Part shown: positions 8,307 to 16,824 of the stretch, piece after piece
Layout of the letters: every line of letters begins with the position of its first letter
Position numbering within the stretch: the first letter of the stretch is position 1
From: CAYMZZ01 sp046297935
GTDB lineage: Bacteria; Bacteroidota; Bacteroidia; Chitinophagales; Chitinophagaceae
Direction of reading: 5' to 3'
NCBI GenBank assembly: GCA_046297935.1
Contig: JBKBHA010000002.1
Location: 186,001 to 250,000 of the forward strand
Length of the DNA: 64,000 bases
Notes under the pieces: model-generated
Database searches by the model: none
The model's input: the letters and a program-made list of their open reading frames with translations, nothing else
Told to the model about the DNA's origin: nothing
Translations under genes and position numbers: made by a program

Positions 8307-8602
8307 GGTTGAATTGTTGAGTTGTTGAAATGTTGAGTTGTTGAATTGTTAGTCTTAGGAATGTCTTTAAATCTGCATAAATCTGTGTAATGATCAGTGT
8401 AAATCTGCGGGAACAGAATAGCATTTGCTGTTGGCTTGCTTCAGGCAGTGCAGCAGTTCTGATCCCACAGATTTACGCAGATTTATGCGCAGATTTCCAC
8501 GGAAGGACTGCTGAACCTGCAGGATGCTGAAACAATTAATAGTGAACAAACCAACAGTAAAACAACTACACAACTCAACAACTAAACAACTCAACAACTA
8601 AA
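8307..8602. repeat. Composite inverted repeat element, copy 1 (miaE-galM intergenic region)
   Basis: This whole gene-free stretch is one structured repeat. Left array about 8308-8352: eight-base words of the type GTTGAATT/GTTGAGTT in tandem. Inner left arm 8369-8418: AATCTGCR/AATCTGTG words ending in AATCTGCGGGAACAGAA. Loop 8419-8456 (38 bases). Inner right arm 8457-8497 is the reverse complement of the left one with a few mismatches. Right array about 8545-8602: AACAACTCAACAACTAAACA words, the reverse complement of the left array words. It starts two bases after the miaE stop and ends shortly before galM. No protein-coding potential is credible here. Confidence 0.85.
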
Positions 8603-8614
8603 CAGCTCCACTCT

Positions 8615-9649
8615 ATGCTTCCATGCTTCCAACACTCCAACGGCAAGGACGTATTTCTATACACCCTCAGAAACAGTGCCGGCACTGAAGTGGAGATCAG
8701 TAATTACGGAGCCATTATTCGTGCTTTGCGGGTGAAGCTGCCGGAACGCGAGCCCAACGATGTGGTTCTGGGTCTGGACAGGATGGAAGATTATCTTTCG
8801 CCGGCTTACCTCAATGTTTACCCCTATCTCGGCGCAGTGATTGGCCGTTATGGCAACCGCATTGGAAAGGGCCGGTTCATCCTTGATGGCAAAGAGTATC
8901 ATCTGGCCACCAACAATGGCCCGGACCACCTGCATGGCGGTATTACCGGTTTTGACAAAAAAGTGTGGAACACCGTTAGCGTGAGTGAAACAGGAGTTCA
9001 GCCACATTTGCTACTTGAATATGTGAGCGAGGATGGCGAGGAAGGATACCCGGGGCGACTCAGGGTCCGTTTGTTGTTTGAACTTAACGAGCACCAGGAA
9101 CTGACTTACTCGTTTGAGGCCGTTTGCGAGCAGCCTACCATTGTCAACCTCACTCACCACAGTTATTTCAACTTCAGGAATGGTGCAGGCACCTGCGCCG
9201 ACTATCAGCTACAAATTGCTGCAGATGCAATTTTAGAGCAGGACTCCAACTTTGTGACCACAGGAAATTTACTTCCCGTAGCTGAAAGCAATTGGGATTT
9301 TCGACAGCTGCGGCCGATAGACGCACACTGGAATGCCGAAACAGGTTTTGACCAAAGCTTTGTACGAACTGCGGAAGGATTGGTTGCTCCGGCAGCAAAA
9401 GTGGAAGTGAAGGATGCGGGTATTAGAATGGAACTGCTGACCAGCGAGCCAGTTGTACACTTGTATACCGCGCGTTGGTTGGGACCGATAGCCGGAAAAA
9501 ATGGAATTGAATACGGGCCATTTTCGGGCTTTTGTCTCGAAACCCAGGTACATCCAAACGCCATCAATGTTCCATCGTTCCCCAACACAATTTTGAGGCC
9601 GGGTGAAACCTATCGGACACGCACCAGTTACCGGTTCTCCGCCTGTTGA
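8615..9649 (+). CDS. galM: Aldose 1-epimerase (mutarotase)
   Basis: 344 residues, full family length, no signal peptide, so probably cytoplasmic. It interconverts alpha and beta anomers of galactose or glucose. Visible motifs are VEISNYGAIIRALRV, IGRYGNRIGKGRF (sugar-binding Arg), NNGPDHLHGGITGFDKKVW (the conserved His), NLTHHSYFNF (second active-site His), and FCLETQVHPNAINVPSFPNT with the catalytic Glu. The gene begins just after a repeat element; its last 22 bases overlap the convergent GSCFA gene. Confidence 0.93.
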   Translation: MLPCFQHSNGKDVFLYTLRNSAGTEVEISNYGAIIRALRVKLPEREPNDVVLGLDRMEDYLSPAYLNVYPYLGAVIGRYGNRIGKGRFILDGKEYHLATNNGPDHLHGGITGFDKKVWNTVSVSETGVQPHLLLEYVSEDGEEGYPGRLRVRLLFELNEHQELTYSFEAVCEQPTIVNLTHHSYFNFRNGAGTCADYQLQIAADAILEQDSNFVTTGNLLPVAESNWDFRQLRPIDAHWNAETGFDQSFVRTAEGLVAPAAKVEVKDAGIRMELLTSEPVVHLYTARWLGPIAGKNGIEYGPFSGFCLETQVHPNAINVPSFPNTILRPGETYRTRTSYRFSAC

Positions 9650-10671
9650 CCAAAATAGACCAATTCGTCCTGCAAATTCAGAAATGGGTATTGTGACTGC
9701 AATGCTTGCGCTTTTTCGAAATGGGTGTTAAGGAAATTTCGATGTGCAACTGTGTTGGGATGCTGGGCCCGGTGTCGGCGGGCGATCCGCAATTTTTTTA
9801 TATCCTGCATCAAAGGCCAGTCGTCTGGGTTGATGAATGAGTTTTCAAATTTTTCCCACACAAATTCTGTTGCCGCAAAATTCGGATGCGCCATGTCTAC
9901 ATCAAAAAAGCGATAATCACGCAACACATCGATCACGAGCTCATAAGCTGGAAAATAGTAAATGCGATCAAATTTTTCAGCCAGGTGGTGTACGGACTCA
10001 ATCAAACGGGCTTTGCTTCGGTTGTTAGCCACTACCCCGTCGCGAATATGGCGAACGGGACTTATAGTGAAGATGATTTTTAAACGCGGGTTGAACCGCA
10101 ACAGCTGGTGATAACAGTTGTCGAGCAGACTCACTGTTTCCTCAATGTCGAGCAGGTGTTTGCGGAACCAGGAACCGGGAGCACGATGGCAATTGGCTAC
10201 TCCGGGGCTATGTTGATAGGGATGCAGTAGTCTGTTGTCGCAAACAGCACTGGCATTCGCTGCTTCAGCAGTCAATCGGTATGAATAGGACGACCCCAGC
10301 GTAATAATAATCCATTCGGCTTTTTTCAGGAAATCGTGCGCCTGTTGTTGCGACTGATTGATTCGGGAAAGAGCTTTCTGTTGGTCTGTATCCGAAAAGC
10401 GGCTGTGATGGTCCCAACTATGCCACACTTCCTGCCATTGAAACAGATCAGAGGGGCCGTATTGCCGATTCTCCACATAGGAAATCAGGCTTTTGGCCAC
10501 ACTGGCGGGGTCAAAAAGTATTCCATTGGGATTTTGAAGTGTTTGAAACCCCGTTTCGTTGAGAGCCTGGCCGATATGTTCTGTAAAACAGGATCCCAGC
10601 AGGAGCAACGGTTCCTGCAAGCGTAGTTTTTGCTCAGGCGATGAAATGGAAATGGGTGTCATGAACTCCAT
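9628..10671 (-). CDS. GSCFA domain protein
   Basis: About 347 residues. The GSCFA family is named for the motif seen here in LLLLGSCFTEHIGQAL near the N-terminus. The family is largely bacterial and of unknown biochemical role; the fold is thought to be related to SGNH/GDSL hydrolases, and the GSCF segment and the DMAHPNFAA segment could correspond to the Ser and Asp/His blocks. The frame extends to a TTG at 10689, but the ATG at 10671 leaves ten bases after the HMG-CoA lyase stop and is preferred. Its 3' end overlaps galM by 22 bases tail to tail. Confidence 0.85.
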   Translation of the reverse strand: MEFMTPISISSPEQKLRLQEPLLLLGSCFTEHIGQALNETGFQTLQNPNGILFDPASVAKSLISYVENRQYGPSDLFQWQEVWHSWDHHSRFSDTDQQKALSRINQSQQQAHDFLKKAEWIIITLGSSYSYRLTAEAANASAVCDNRLLHPYQHSPGVANCHRAPGSWFRKHLLDIEETVSLLDNCYHQLLRFNPRLKIIFTISPVRHIRDGVVANNRSKARLIESVHHLAEKFDRIYYFPAYELVIDVLRDYRFFDVDMAHPNFAATEFVWEKFENSFINPDDWPLMQDIKKLRIARRHRAQHPNTVAHRNFLNTHFEKAQALQSQYPFLNLQDELVYFGQQAENR

Positions 10672-10681
10672 GGCCGATAAT

Positions 10682-11542
10682 TTATACAAAAACCCTTGTC
10701 GATATGTCGAGGCAGGCCTGCAATTGTGCGCGATCGATTAAGAGATGTTGTTTTAATTCGTCGAAGTAGTGGATCATGTTCAGCGTATCCATGTTGCCAA
10801 CCAGTTGATCATTGGCCATCGGGCATCCACCGATACCACGGAGGGCGCCGTCGAATCGGGTGCAGCCGGCCTGCCAGGCGGCTGCCAGTTTTTCGCGCCA
10901 GTTGTCGGGCCGGCTGTGCAAATGCACACCAACAGTTGTGTCGCTAAGGTGCTGAATCAGGTGCCCGGTCATTTTGCCAACCTGTTCAGGGCTGGCCAGC
11001 CCTACGGTATCTGCAAGTGATACAACCGGCACGCCGATAGCCTGCATGCGTTCGGCCCAGGCAAATACGATTTCTTCATTCCATTCGTCGCCATAAGGAT
11101 TGCCGAACGCCATCGACAAATAAATAACCAGTTTCCTCTTTTCTCGGATACAAATTTCCTGAATTCGATTTACGCGGATCCAGGACTCTTCGATACCGGC
11201 ATTGGTATTTCGATTTTGGAAAGTGGGTGATACGGAAAATGGATAGCCCAGGTAGTCGATGCTGTCGAAAGCAACAGCCTCTTCTGCTCCTCTTTCGTTG
11301 GCCACTATTGCCAGTAAGGCTGAGCGGCTGGCTGTTTTGTCAAGCAGCTTCAACACCGCTGTGGTATCTGCCATTTGTGGAATAGCCTTGGGCGACACAA
11401 AGCTTCCGAAGTCGATGGAATGGAAACCTGCTTTCAGCAGGGCATTGATATATTCTGCTTTCAGGTTGGTGGGTATGGGATGCTCCCAGCCCTGCATAGC
11501 ATCGCGCGGACACTCGACCAGTTGGATTGTTGAGCTGTTCAT
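10682..11542 (-). CDS. Hydroxymethylglutaryl-CoA lyase
   Basis: 286 residues, a TIM-barrel enzyme of the HMGL/DRE-TIM family that cleaves HMG-CoA to acetyl-CoA and acetoacetate, the last step of leucine catabolism. Visible features are VECPRDAMQGW (the family RDGxQ block appears as RDAMQ), SFVSPKAIPQMADT, SLADTVGLASPEQVG, VGVHLHSRPDNW (metal-binding His pair) and the catalytic-loop region GALRGIGGCPMANDQLVGN with the active-site Cys. It is followed at ten bases by the GSCFA gene, so the two may be co-transcribed. Confidence 0.92.
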   Translation of the reverse strand: MNSSTIQLVECPRDAMQGWEHPIPTNLKAEYINALLKAGFHSIDFGSFVSPKAIPQMADTTAVLKLLDKTASRSALLAIVANERGAEEAVAFDSIDYLGYPFSVSPTFQNRNTNAGIEESWIRVNRIQEICIREKRKLVIYLSMAFGNPYGDEWNEEIVFAWAERMQAIGVPVVSLADTVGLASPEQVGKMTGHLIQHLSDTTVGVHLHSRPDNWREKLAAAWQAGCTRFDGALRGIGGCPMANDQLVGNMDTLNMIHYFDELKQHLLIDRAQLQACLDISTRVFV

Positions 11543-11639
11543 GAAGTAGTAAAGTTAGCAAACAATTGAGGTTTACTGACCTGCTGCCGGTATAGCCGGA
11601 AAACCAGGCGGGGTTTAGTTTGCCTGCGCTAAAGGAAGA

Positions 11640-12413
11640 TCAGGAATTCAGTTGGAGGCGTTGCTTCATGGCTTCGTACAGAACAATGCCGGTGGCAACC
11701 GAAACGTTGAGGCTTTCAAAATCACCTTTCATCGGAATGCGAATTCGGCCGTCGCACTGTTTTAGAAGGGCCGGGTACACACCTTTTTCTTCGCTACCCA
11801 TAACGATGGCAACCGGCTCGGTAAGTTTTGTTTCGTATAGCAGTTCCGAACCCTCCATTTCAGTAGCCAGCACCTGTATGCCATTGAGATGAAGTTCATC
11901 GACCGCTTTCATGAGACTATTGACGCGGCAAAACGGAATCTTTTCCAGTGCGCCTGCCGAAGTGAGCAGGGCATCTTCGTTCAGGGCACCCACCCCTTTG
12001 TCGGGAATGATGATGGCATGTACACCGCAACACCAGGCGGTGCGTGCAATGCCCCCAATGTTCCGGATATCGGTTATTCCGTCCAGAATCAGAAAAAGTG
12101 GGGCCTCCCCCGATTCCAGCACCTGGTTGATGATGTCCTGCAACTCGTAATAGTGAACTTTTGCGAGTTGAGCAATACAACCCTTGTGCTCACCGGCGTT
12201 AAAGTTGTTGAGTTTTGCTGTTGGTACATAGTTGACGGGCACGTTTTGGACGCGAGCCAGCGACCGCAGCTCATCGAATAGCTGCCCGGTGGCCCGGTTA
12301 TCGAAATAGATACGATCAAGCGCGCGGCCTTCGCGCAAGGCCGTTAGCACAGCCTCGGGGCCAATAACGAGAGAGCTTTTGCGCGGCCGTTGTGGATGCC
12401 TGAATGTCTTCAC
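11640..12413 (-). CDS. rlmB: 23S rRNA 2'-O-ribose methyltransferase, RlmB/TrmH family
   Basis: 257 residues of the SpoU class. The N-terminal substrate-binding domain (VIGPEAVLTALREGRALDRI) precedes the knotted SPOUT domain with its three motifs: LILDGITDIRNIGGIARTA, PVAIVMGSEEKGVYPALL and RIPMKGDFESLNVSVATGI. The usual target is G2251 of 23S rRNA, but other TrmH-family positions cannot be excluded. The start is a GTG at 12413; no upstream ATG gives the family N-terminus. The Nudix gene ends 17 bases before it on the same strand. Confidence 0.88.
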   Translation of the reverse strand: MKTFRHPQRPRKSSLVIGPEAVLTALREGRALDRIYFDNRATGQLFDELRSLARVQNVPVNYVPTAKLNNFNAGEHKGCIAQLAKVHYYELQDIINQVLESGEAPLFLILDGITDIRNIGGIARTAWCCGVHAIIIPDKGVGALNEDALLTSAGALEKIPFCRVNSLMKAVDELHLNGIQVLATEMEGSELLYETKLTEPVAIVMGSEEKGVYPALLKQCDGRIRIPMKGDFESLNVSVATGIVLYEAMKQRLQLNS

Positions 12414-12430
12414 GGGTCAAAATTAAGGTT

Positions 12431-12985
12431 TCAGGAGGGCAATTTTCCTTCCAGTTGCATCAGCCTGATCTTTTGCAACGCTATAATGGTGAGTGTATCG
12501 GTTATTTCACCGCGATCTATCATGGCCATCGTTTCAGAAAACGGCAGTTTCCACACTTTGATGTCTTCGGTATCTTCCGGCATGGGCGCGTGCTGCTCGA
12601 GGTTGCGTGCCAGAAACAGGAAGCCCTCTTCGTCGCTTACTGAATTGGATAAATGATAGCGGCCCAGTTCGGTCCATTCTTTTGCAACCAGCCCCGTTTC
12701 CTCCAGCAGCTCGCGTTCGGCGCTTACTCTTGGTGGCTGTGCCGGGTCGCCGCCGCCTTCAGGAATTTCCCAGCTGTAGGCATCCAGTGTAAATCGGTAC
12801 TGTCCTACCAGATATGTATTCCAGTCGTCGTCAATAACAACAACACCAACAGCGAGGTTCTTGAAATGGACTTTGCCATAAATGCCTTTTCCGCCGGCAG
12901 GATTGATCACATCGAATTCAGTAACCTGAATCCACTTGTTTTCGTAAACTTCTTGCTGTCCAAGAATTTTCCAGGGGTTGGTCAT
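12431..12985 (-). CDS. Nudix hydrolase (ADP-ribose pyrophosphatase-like)
   Basis: 184 residues. The Nudix box is GGGDPAQPPRVSAERELLEE followed by TG; the catalytic RELxEExG core is intact, but the first Glu of the canonical box (G-x5-E) is Gln. The upstream AVGVVVIDDDWNTYLVGQYR and EIPEGGG are typical of the ADP-ribose/NDP-sugar subgroup (NudF/YffH-like). Likely role is hydrolysis of a nucleoside diphosphate sugar; the exact substrate is not determined. It sits between metK and rlmB on the same strand, after the metK terminator. Confidence 0.85.
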   Translation of the reverse strand: MTNPWKILGQQEVYENKWIQVTEFDVINPAGGKGIYGKVHFKNLAVGVVVIDDDWNTYLVGQYRFTLDAYSWEIPEGGGDPAQPPRVSAERELLEETGLVAKEWTELGRYHLSNSVSDEEGFLFLARNLEQHAPMPEDTEDIKVWKLPFSETMAMIDRGEITDTLTIIALQKIRLMQLEGKLPS

Positions 12986-13015
12986 AATCGATATTTTTTT
13001 GATGCCGGTAAAGAG

Positions 13016-13043
13016 AAAGGGTTGGGTTTCCGCCCAACCCTTT
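13016..13043 (-). terminator. Terminator of metK
   Basis: A perfect eleven-base stem, AAAGGGTTGGG with its complement, and a six-base loop. It lies five bases past the metK stop; on the minus strand it is followed by CTCTTTACC, so the T-run is short. Confidence 0.7.
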
Positions 13044-13047
13044 CGGT

Positions 13048-14301
13048 TTATTTCAGTTTGAAGGCTTTCTTCACTTTTGGCACGTAGTCGAGTTTTTCCC
13101 AGGTGAAAAGCTCCACTTTTCGTTTGGCCACTTTCCCTTCGGGCGATACAAAGGTTTTCTCAACGATCTCGGGCTTGCGTCCCATATGACCATAGGCTGC
13201 TGTTTCGGAATAAATGGGATTGCGCAACTTCAACCTTTGTTCAATGAAGTAAGGGCGCATATCGAACAATCCTTCTACAATCTTCGAGATTTCGCCATCT
13301 TTCATGTCCACTTTGGCAGTGCCGAAAGTGTTTACATTGATGCTGGTGGGCTGGGCCACACCAATGGCGTATGACACCTGAACCAGCACTTCGTTGGCTA
13401 CGCCTGCGGCCACCAGGTTTTTAGCGATATGGCGGGTTGCATAGGCGGCAGAACGGTCTACTTTCGAAGGATCTTTACCGCTGAAAGCGCCACCACCGTG
13501 GGCTCCTTTTCCGCCGTAAGTGTCAACGATGATCTTACGACCGGTCAATCCGGTATCGCCATGCGGACCACCAATTACAAACTTACCGGTTGGGTTAATA
13601 TGGTACTTGATCTGGTCGTTGAAGAGACGGGCGTACTTCTTGTACTTGCTCTTAACGCGAGGGATCAGTATGTTGATGATGTCGGACTTGATTTTTGCCA
13701 GCATTTTAGCTTCTGAGTCAAAGTCGTCGTGCTGGGTCGACACCACGATCGCATCGATTCGGGTGGGTTGATTGTTGTCGTCGTATTCTAGGGTCACCTG
13801 ACTCTTAGCGTCGGGACGCAGATATTTGATTTGTTTGTTTTCGCGGCGAAGCGCAGCCAGTTCGATCAGAATTTTATGAGCAAGATCGAGAGCCAGCGGC
13901 ATATAGTCTTCTGTTTCGTTGCTGGCGTAACCAAACATCATTCCCTGGTCGCCTGCACCCTGTTCTTCTTTCTTTTTGCGATCTACTCCCTGGTTGATGT
14001 CGGCGGATTGTTCGTGAATGGCAGACAACACTCCACAGGAGCTGGCTTCAAACATATACTCGCTCTTGGTATAACCGATTTTGCGGATCACACCACGGGC
14101 AATCTCCTGTACATCGAGATAAGCGCGCGATTTCACTTCACCGGCCAGAACAACCTGACCTGTTGTTACCAGCGTTTCGCAGGCAACCTTCGACTGAGGG
14201 TCAAAAGCAAGAAAGTTGTCAATCAGGGCGTCTGAAATCTGATCCGCTACTTTATCAGGATGTCCTTCGGATACACTCTCAGACGTAAACAGGTAAGGCA
14301 T
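13048..14301 (-). CDS. metK: S-adenosylmethionine synthetase
   Basis: 417 residues. MetK makes SAM from methionine and ATP in the cytosol. Signatures are ESVSEGHPDKVADQISDALI at the N-terminus, GAGDQGMMFGYASNET, and GGPHGDTGLTGRKIIVDTYG with the following GGGAFSGKDPSKVDRSAAY. It is slightly longer than the E. coli enzyme. I found no SAM riboswitch fold upstream: only 81 bases separate it from the preceding gene, and those are mostly that gene's terminator. Confidence 0.97.
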   Translation of the reverse strand: MPYLFTSESVSEGHPDKVADQISDALIDNFLAFDPQSKVACETLVTTGQVVLAGEVKSRAYLDVQEIARGVIRKIGYTKSEYMFEASSCGVLSAIHEQSADINQGVDRKKKEEQGAGDQGMMFGYASNETEDYMPLALDLAHKILIELAALRRENKQIKYLRPDAKSQVTLEYDDNNQPTRIDAIVVSTQHDDFDSEAKMLAKIKSDIINILIPRVKSKYKKYARLFNDQIKYHINPTGKFVIGGPHGDTGLTGRKIIVDTYGGKGAHGGGAFSGKDPSKVDRSAAYATRHIAKNLVAAGVANEVLVQVSYAIGVAQPTSINVNTFGTAKVDMKDGEISKIVEGLFDMRPYFIEQRLKLRNPIYSETAAYGHMGRKPEIVEKTFVSPEGKVAKRKVELFTWEKLDYVPKVKKAFKLK

Positions 14302-14334
14302 AGATAATTGGTTTTGCCGGGTTAGTTAAAATTA

Positions 14335-14361
14335 AATCGGGTGCAAAGATAGCACCCGATT
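14335..14361 (-). terminator. Terminator of the DUF4270 gene
   Basis: AATCGGGTGC pairs perfectly with GCACCCGATT around a seven-base loop; on the minus strand it runs into TTTAATTTTAAC. It lies 22 bases past the DUF4270 stop. Its loop contains TATCTTTG (14351-14344), an exact -7 box match in the orientation of metK. Confidence 0.8.
14344..14351 (-). promoter_or_regulatory. Candidate -7 box of metK inside the upstream terminator loop
   Basis: The loop of the preceding terminator reads TATCTTTG on the minus strand, 43 bases before the metK ATG. No -33 box is evident, so the match could be chance. Confidence 0.3.
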
Positions 14362-14382
14362 ATATTCGATTATAGCTCGCCT

Positions 14383-15873
14383 TTATATTTTGGAATAAAC
14401 GATGCGCAGACGCATACGTTGGGGGTTGGGATTGGGCTGTGAACCATCTCCCCCACCATGCAGCCTGACCCTGCCTTTTCCGGCAGCAGTGTTTACCGCG
14501 ATTGGCACTTTTGTACTGGTGCTCGAAGGTCCGCCCAGGCGGAAATAGTCTTCGAGGTACAATGGAGCGGTCAACCGCAGATCGTAGTAAGGTTCTGTGT
14601 CATTAACCAAGTGCTGCACATAGCGTGTCATATTGAAGCGCCAAACGTTGATGGAGTTACCCATTGGATCTTTGGCACGAAACGGATATACGCCAAACAC
14701 GCTATGGTTGGGATTGCTGTTTGCATCGAACAACATATCGTAAGGGATGGTACGGTAGCCTGCCGGAGTGATATTTGCGTCATAAGCATCCAGATAAAGG
14801 CCGCCCGGAACCTGGAAGGTGGAATCGGAAACGTCGTATAGTTGCTCCATAATGAGCTCTGCACGGTGGACTATACGGTTGTTTAATGCTGGAAGTCCGG
14901 GTATACGCACCGTAGCAAATGTGCCAGGAGTACCTTGCAGGTACACGATGTTGGCCGGCGTATTTACACCGGCAGCTGCCTCAACCGGAGTACCCGAATA
15001 GTCGCGTTTCACAAACTGGGCCGAGGCCGACAGCGCAGTGAATGACATGTAATTTACCTGCGTATCCCATTTTGCCACAGGAGCGTCGCCATTGTCGTCG
15101 CGATAATAAATCGCGAGTTTGGTATTGGCGGCCGACAGTGAAAAGCCCATCAATGCGTTACCTGATGTAGACTCTAATGCAAAACCTTTAAAGAAGGTGT
15201 CGAACAACGAATCGGACCGGAAAGCCTGCCCGGCGGCCGTATCATATGCCAGAATTCGTTGACCAAAGGCGTCATCGAGCCGTATTCTTAATTGTCCAAC
15301 TGTAGTGTCCTTATAGGCTTTTACAGAATCGTTTAGTATAAGCGGCTTGAAGCTTCGCGATCCCAGCAGTCCTGCATAACTGATATCATTCTTACGAAGC
15401 AGGTATCCGTCATTATTGGAGATGGTGTCGGAGAAAGCACTGCTTTGTGCGATCTCGTATACATTTACTGTTTGATCGGCGGTGGTATCTCCATACACGT
15501 CGGCATAATTAAGCACAAGCACAATGGAGTCGAGGTGCAAACTGTCGGGACGTCCGCTGAAAGTGAAAGGAAAAAAGTTAGGTTTCAATTGAAGATAGAA
15601 CCTGGCATCGGTTTTACCGAAAAAGGGATCATTGCTAATCATACCTACATAGTGGTTGTAAGCCGGTGTGTAGGTGCTTGAGTCGGTAGCCAGGGAAAAT
15701 GTGTCGTTAAATACCAACACATCCAACAACGTATCAAACGTATGGATATTGTCGATGGGCGGTATCAGGTCATCACCAAGGCTGGTTGATTCGTTGATTT
15801 TGCGGCACGAAAACAGCAGCAAGGTACTTAACACAATAGTCCCGAGCGAGACAGCCAGGAAATGCTTCTTCAC
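14383..15873 (-). CDS. DUF4270 lipoprotein
   Basis: 496 residues. The N-terminus MKKHFLAVSLGTIVLSTLLL followed by FSCRK is a lipoprotein signal (lipobox LFSC). The mature start SLGDDLIPPIDNIHTFDTLL and the ending RMRLRIVYSKI match the DUF4270 family, which is confined to Bacteroidota and has no established function; members are predicted surface or outer-membrane lipoproteins. The start codon is GTG at 15873. It lies downstream of the short GT5-like gene on the same strand with a 29-base gap and is terminated before metK. Confidence 0.85.
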   Translation of the reverse strand: MKKHFLAVSLGTIVLSTLLLFSCRKINESTSLGDDLIPPIDNIHTFDTLLDVLVFNDTFSLATDSSTYTPAYNHYVGMISNDPFFGKTDARFYLQLKPNFFPFTFSGRPDSLHLDSIVLVLNYADVYGDTTADQTVNVYEIAQSSAFSDTISNNDGYLLRKNDISYAGLLGSRSFKPLILNDSVKAYKDTTVGQLRIRLDDAFGQRILAYDTAAGQAFRSDSLFDTFFKGFALESTSGNALMGFSLSAANTKLAIYYRDDNGDAPVAKWDTQVNYMSFTALSASAQFVKRDYSGTPVEAAAGVNTPANIVYLQGTPGTFATVRIPGLPALNNRIVHRAELIMEQLYDVSDSTFQVPGGLYLDAYDANITPAGYRTIPYDMLFDANSNPNHSVFGVYPFRAKDPMGNSINVWRFNMTRYVQHLVNDTEPYYDLRLTAPLYLEDYFRLGGPSSTSTKVPIAVNTAAGKGRVRLHGGGDGSQPNPNPQRMRLRIVYSKI

Positions 15874-15902
15874 AAAGTTAAATTATACCGGTTTTGGAAT
15901 GG

Positions 15903-16718
15903 TTACTTATCTGCAAGTTCGTTATAGAGTTGTAAATACTCTGTTAAATCAGATTCTTCGTTGTATGGCAGTGTTTTCTTACCTCTTACTTTAGTAAATT
16001 CCTCCACCAGTTTCTTTTCTACATTGCTGGCACCGAAACTGATCGCATCGGCGAAGCTGGCTCCGCCGCGGAACATGGCGGTATTACTGGCATCCTTGAA
16101 CGCTTCCAGATCCTTTTCTTTAAGGGAGGCATGTATCAAGGCCTTTTTTACAAAATCGGCACCCAGTTTTTCCTTAAACGTATTCTCGCCGATAGTGTAT
16201 ACCACTTTGCTATGAGCAAATACGGGTTCTTTTTTATAAACAGTTTTCAAATAAGCAGGAATCAGCCCGGTCATCCAGCCACTGCAATGGATGATGTCGG
16301 GAGGCCAGCCAAATTTCTTAACGGTTTCGAGCGCGCCTTTACAAAAGAAAATGGTGCGAAGACCATTATCGTCGAACCATTCGTCGTTCTCGTCGTTGAA
16401 AATGTGCTTGCGCTTGAACAATTCTTCGTTTTCGAGGAAATACACCTGAAGCCTTGCGCTGGGTAGCGAAGCCACTTTGATCTGTAACGGCAAATCGTCG
16501 TTGTCTACCGAAACATTAATGCCCGACAACCGCACCACTTCGTGCAAGCGGTGTCTTCGTTCATTTATGGTTCCAAAACGGGGCATGATGCACCGCACTT
16601 CAAATCCATTGTCATTGGCTTTAATCGCCAGTTTGTTCACAATTTCCGAAAACTCCGTCAGTTCCAGGTAGGGCGACATCTCGTTGGCTATGAACAGAAC
16701 TCTTTTTTTTACTGACAT
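15903..16718 (-). CDS. Short GT5 (glycogen/starch synthase N-terminal domain) protein
   Basis: 271 residues from the ATG at 16718; the frame extends further but overlaps the promoter region. The protein matches only the N-terminal Rossmann half of GT5 glycogen synthases: KRVLFIANEMSPYLELTEFS, DNGFEVRCIMPRFGTINERR, FFCKGALETVKKFGWPPDII, HCSGWMTGLIPAYLKT. The catalytic C-terminal half is absent and the KxGGL nucleotide-sugar motif that follows the first strand in true synthases is not present. It is therefore probably not a glycogen synthase by itself. It is divergent from panC and co-oriented with the DUF4270 gene. Confidence 0.8.
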   Translation of the reverse strand: MSVKKRVLFIANEMSPYLELTEFSEIVNKLAIKANDNGFEVRCIMPRFGTINERRHRLHEVVRLSGINVSVDNDDLPLQIKVASLPSARLQVYFLENEELFKRKHIFNDENDEWFDDNGLRTIFFCKGALETVKKFGWPPDIIHCSGWMTGLIPAYLKTVYKKEPVFAHSKVVYTIGENTFKEKLGADFVKKALIHASLKEKDLEAFKDASNTAMFRGGASFADAISFGASNVEKKLVEEFTKVRGKKTLPYNEESDLTEYLQLYNELADK

Positions 16719-16758
16719 GTATTCCCGTTTAATTGAAGCCTTTTTTGAAAAACGTTGG

Positions 16759-16766
16759 CAAAGGTA
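16759..16766 (-). promoter_or_regulatory. Candidate -7 box, GT5-like gene
   Basis: Minus-strand TACCTTTG, an exact TAnnTTTG match, 41 bases before the ATG at 16718. No clear -33 box. Confidence 0.35.
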
Positions 16767-16824
16767 CGATTTTTTAAAGGTATTACCCTGCCTACGCCTA
16801 AATTTGGCTTCAATTGAGCATGTT

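Noticed and set aside
8394..8597. A 67-codon minus-strand frame in the miaE-galM gap
   Set aside because: It is a translation of the palindromic element and shows no resemblance to a protein family.
14302..14382. SAM riboswitch upstream of metK
   Set aside because: The 81 bases contain the previous gene's terminator and no recognisable SAM aptamer fold.
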